Of a stretch of 7,773 nucleotides of DNA, positions 5,826 to 7,773 are shown piece after piece. Source of the stretch: Chlamydiota bacterium (GTDB lineage Bacteria; Chlamydiota; Chlamydiia; Chlamydiales; SLFE01); NCBI GenBank assembly GCA_011065065.1, contig JAAKFL010000087.1:1-7773 (forward strand), read 5' to 3'. Below the pieces are notes generated by a model, which was not told the DNA's origin, did not search any database, and saw nothing but the letters and a program-made list of their open reading frames with translations. Every line of letters starts with the position of its first letter. Position 1 is the stretch's first letter. The position numbers were made by a program, and so were the translations under genes.

Positions 5826-6698
5826 ATGGCGATATTATGCAACAAAGAAACAAAAGTCATCACCCAAGGGATTACTGGAAAGGCTGGCCAATTTCATACT
5901 GAGCAATGCATAGCCTATGGAAGCCAATTCGTTGGGGGAGTGACCCCAGGAAAAGGGGGACAGGAAACTTTGGGAGTGCCTGTGTTTGATACTGTGAAAG
6001 AGGCAAAAGAGGTGACAGGTTGTAACGCTAGTATGATTTTTGTGCCTCCTCCGTTTGCTGCTGAAGCCATTTTAGAAGCAGTAGATTCCGGCATTGAATT
6101 GATTGTCTGTATTACAGAAGGAATTCCGATCCGTGACATGTTGGAAGTGGGGCATGTGATGCAGGAATCCAAAACCAGTCGATTAGTGGGCCCTAATTGC
6201 CCCGGTGTGATCACTCCGGATGAATGCAAAATCGGCATTATGCCAGGCTACATCCATAAACGTGGGAATGTGGGAATTGTTTCACGCTCGGGAACGCTCA
6301 CTTACGAAGCTGTTTGGCAAACAACTCAACTTGATTTGGGACAGTCGACATGTGTGGGGATCGGAGGAGATCCCTTAAACGGAACAAACTTCATTGACGT
6401 TCTGAAACTGTTTGAAAAGGATCCTGAAACCGAAGCGATCTTGATGATTGGAGAAATCGGTGGTGAGGCTGAAGAGGAAGCGGCCGATTGGATTCGTCGG
6501 AATTGTTCGAAGCCTGTGGCGGCATTTATTGCAGGACAAACTGCTCCTCCAGGGCGCCGTATGGGTCATGCGGGAGCGATCATATCCGGAGGAAAAGGAA
6601 CAGCGGCAGGGAAGATCGAGGCGTTGAAAGCTGCTAAAGTCACCATAGCGGAAACTCCGGCGGAAATGGGTGAGGCAATGAAAAGGGGGATGTCATGA
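5826..6698 (+). CDS. sucD: Succinyl-CoA synthetase, alpha subunit
   Basis: This is the alpha subunit, which binds CoA and carries the phosphorylated histidine. The 290 residues match the family length (E. coli 289). GITGKAGQFHT (15-25) begins the CoA-binding Rossmann domain, followed by VGPNCPGVI (121-129), SRSGTLTYE (153-161) and GIGGDPLNGT (178-187). The catalytic His is H248 within GRRMGHAGAI. The ribosome binding site GAGGGG (5812-5817) lies inside the end of sucC, and the start follows the sucC stop after one base, so translation is probably coupled to keep subunits equal. Its stop overlaps the next start as ATGA. Confidence 0.97.
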   Translation: MAILCNKETKVITQGITGKAGQFHTEQCIAYGSQFVGGVTPGKGGQETLGVPVFDTVKEAKEVTGCNASMIFVPPPFAAEAILEAVDSGIELIVCITEGIPIRDMLEVGHVMQESKTSRLVGPNCPGVITPDECKIGIMPGYIHKRGNVGIVSRSGTLTYEAVWQTTQLDLGQSTCVGIGGDPLNGTNFIDVLKLFEKDPETEAILMIGEIGGEAEEEAADWIRRNCSKPVAAFIAGQTAPPGRRMGHAGAIISGGKGTAAGKIEALKAAKVTIAETPAEMGEAMKRGMS

Positions 6699-7773
6699 TT
6701 TCTTTACGCGGTAAAATTCCTGTCACCATTCATCCTGTTTTTTTCTTGGTGGCGGCGATTATTGGATTTCTTTATTCACAATCAATTCCTCTGACACTCG
6801 TTTGGATTCTTGTGATCATGATTTCGGTCCTCTTTCACGAAATGGGACACGCTTTAACAGCCATGGCCTTTGGACAGAAGGCAAAAATCGAACTTGTGGG
6901 GTTCGGGGGACTCACACACCACAACGGAAAAACCCTCAAACCCTGGCAAAGTTTCATTGTTGTTTTGAATGGGCCCCTTGCAGGATTTTTGCTCTTTGGG
7001 TTGGCTCTTTTCTTTCGGCAATTTCTTTCTGAAAAAGGAGTTTTTTATTACGGAGTCTCCATTGCCGTTTACATCAATTTATTCTGGACGATCATCAATT
7101 TGCTTCCGATACAACCTCTTGACGGAGGCAAGTTGTTAAGCATTACATTCGAAAAAATGTTTGGACATCGAGGCATTCGATTGTCCTATCTCACCAGTCT
7201 CATTTTAGCGACAGGTTTTGCGATTCTTTTCTTTGTTCTTGGAGCGATCATTGCCGGGGCGATTTTCTTTTTATTTGCGTTTGAATCTTATCGGGCCTGG
7301 AGTTCTCTCAAAAATATTTCGTCATCGGATCGTGACGTCGCTTTGCAAGAGATGTTGAAAAAAGCGGTTGAAAAAGAAGAATCAGGACAAACATGGGAAG
7401 CGGAAAATATTTTAACGGAGATACTGGGAAAGGCTGAAAAAGGGTTGATTCACAACTCTGCGCTCGAAATGTTGGGGAAGTTATATTATGAACGTGGAGA
7501 TTATGAGCGAGCGTTTTCTTGTTTATTTTCGATCAAGGAGATGTTGACTGTGGAAACGATACAAATTTTCCATAAAATTTCTGGGATGATGGAAAAGTGG
7601 GACATTGTCTTTGAGTTATCGGATCAGGCTTATAGTGCCGAACCCAATTTTGAGACAGCGCTTCTGAACGCATCATCGCAAGCTGTCAGAGGGGACATGC
7701 GGGCGACACTGGGGTGGTTGATGCGAGCGCGGAATGATGGAGCACAAGATTTGTCGTCTTATGTGCAGCGACC
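6695..7773 (+). CDS. Site-2 protease-like M50 metallopeptidase with TPR-like C-terminus, 3' truncated by window
   Basis: An open frame of 359 complete codons runs off the window without a stop. Its ATG overlaps the sucD TGA (ATGA), and AGGGGG (6684-6689) precedes it by five bases, so it is translationally coupled. HEMGH at residues 48-52, in a membrane helix, is the zinc HExxH motif. NLLPIQPLDGG at 135-145 supplies the third ligand Asp143 in the LDGG form. VLNGPLAGF at 90-98 is also typical. Helices are near 14-29, 33-53, 86-107, 118-137 and 163-196. The layout resembles the SpoIVFB-type branch of intramembrane proteases; no PDZ domain is seen. From about 205 the chain is soluble and helical, with a TPR-like unit ALEMLGKLYYERGDYERAF (256-274) and probably another near 222-250. 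In Chlamydia I recall htrA following sucD, so an envelope-protease role is plausible. The substrate is unknown. Confidence 0.88.
   Translation, partial: MISLRGKIPVTIHPVFFLVAAIIGFLYSQSIPLTLVWILVIMISVLFHEMGHALTAMAFGQKAKIELVGFGGLTHHNGKTLKPWQSFIVVLNGPLAGFLLFGLALFFRQFLSEKGVFYYGVSIAVYINLFWTIINLLPIQPLDGGKLLSITFEKMFGHRGIRLSYLTSLILATGFAILFFVLGAIIAGAIFFLFAFESYRAWSSLKNISSSDRDVALQEMLKKAVEKEESGQTWEAENILTEILGKAEKGLIHNSALEMLGKLYYERGDYERAFSCLFSIKEMLTVETIQIFHKISGMMEKWDIVFELSDQAYSAEPNFETALLNASSQAVRGDMRATLGWLMRARNDGAQDLSSYVQR

Noticed and set aside
6802..7032. A 76-codon + strand open frame inside the M50 gene
   Set aside because: It is out of frame with the 359-codon peptidase frame that carries HExxH and LDGG.

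Overview
The window looks like a chromosomal segment of a Chlamydiae bacterium, most likely an environmental (Parachlamydiales-type) member. The order tyrP-like transporter, then ftsY divergent from sucC-sucD, matches the order I recall for Chlamydia (tyrP, yccA, ftsY, sucC, sucD). A eukaryote-type F-box protein, typical of amoeba-associated chlamydiae, lies inside this block. The assignment rests on gene order and domain content, not on a database search.

Layout. Bases 1-184 hold an inverted repeat and a good sigma70-type promoter driving a 397-residue aromatic amino acid transporter (185-1378, +). It converges on an F-box gene (1412-2500, -). Bases 2501-2836 hold a half copy of the repeat family, a small GGTCAG-type inverted repeat, a second long hairpin repeat and a strong intrinsic terminator. 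That terminator serves a short secreted tyrosine/arginine-rich protein (2837-3151, -). About 400 AT-rich noncoding bases with several short hairpins follow, then a third long hairpin repeat that abuts the ftsY stop codon. ftsY (3647-4576, -) and sucC (4658-5824, +) diverge from an 81-base promoter region. sucC, sucD (5826-6698) and a site-2-protease-like M50 peptidase (6695 to the window end) form a tightly packed operon. The peptidase runs off the window and carries a TPR-like C-terminal region.

Function. The housekeeping part is conserved: FtsY receives SRP-ribosome complexes at the inner membrane, and SucCD is the succinyl-CoA synthetase of the TCA cycle. The accessory part lies between tyrP and ftsY. 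It holds two genes that could face the host or the envelope (F-box protein, Tyr-rich secreted protein) and most of the CACAGAG-type palindromic repeats. I did not see yccA, which I would expect in this interval from Chlamydia, so the interval looks like a site of lineage-specific gene replacement. No tRNA, rRNA, CRISPR array or transposase gene was found.
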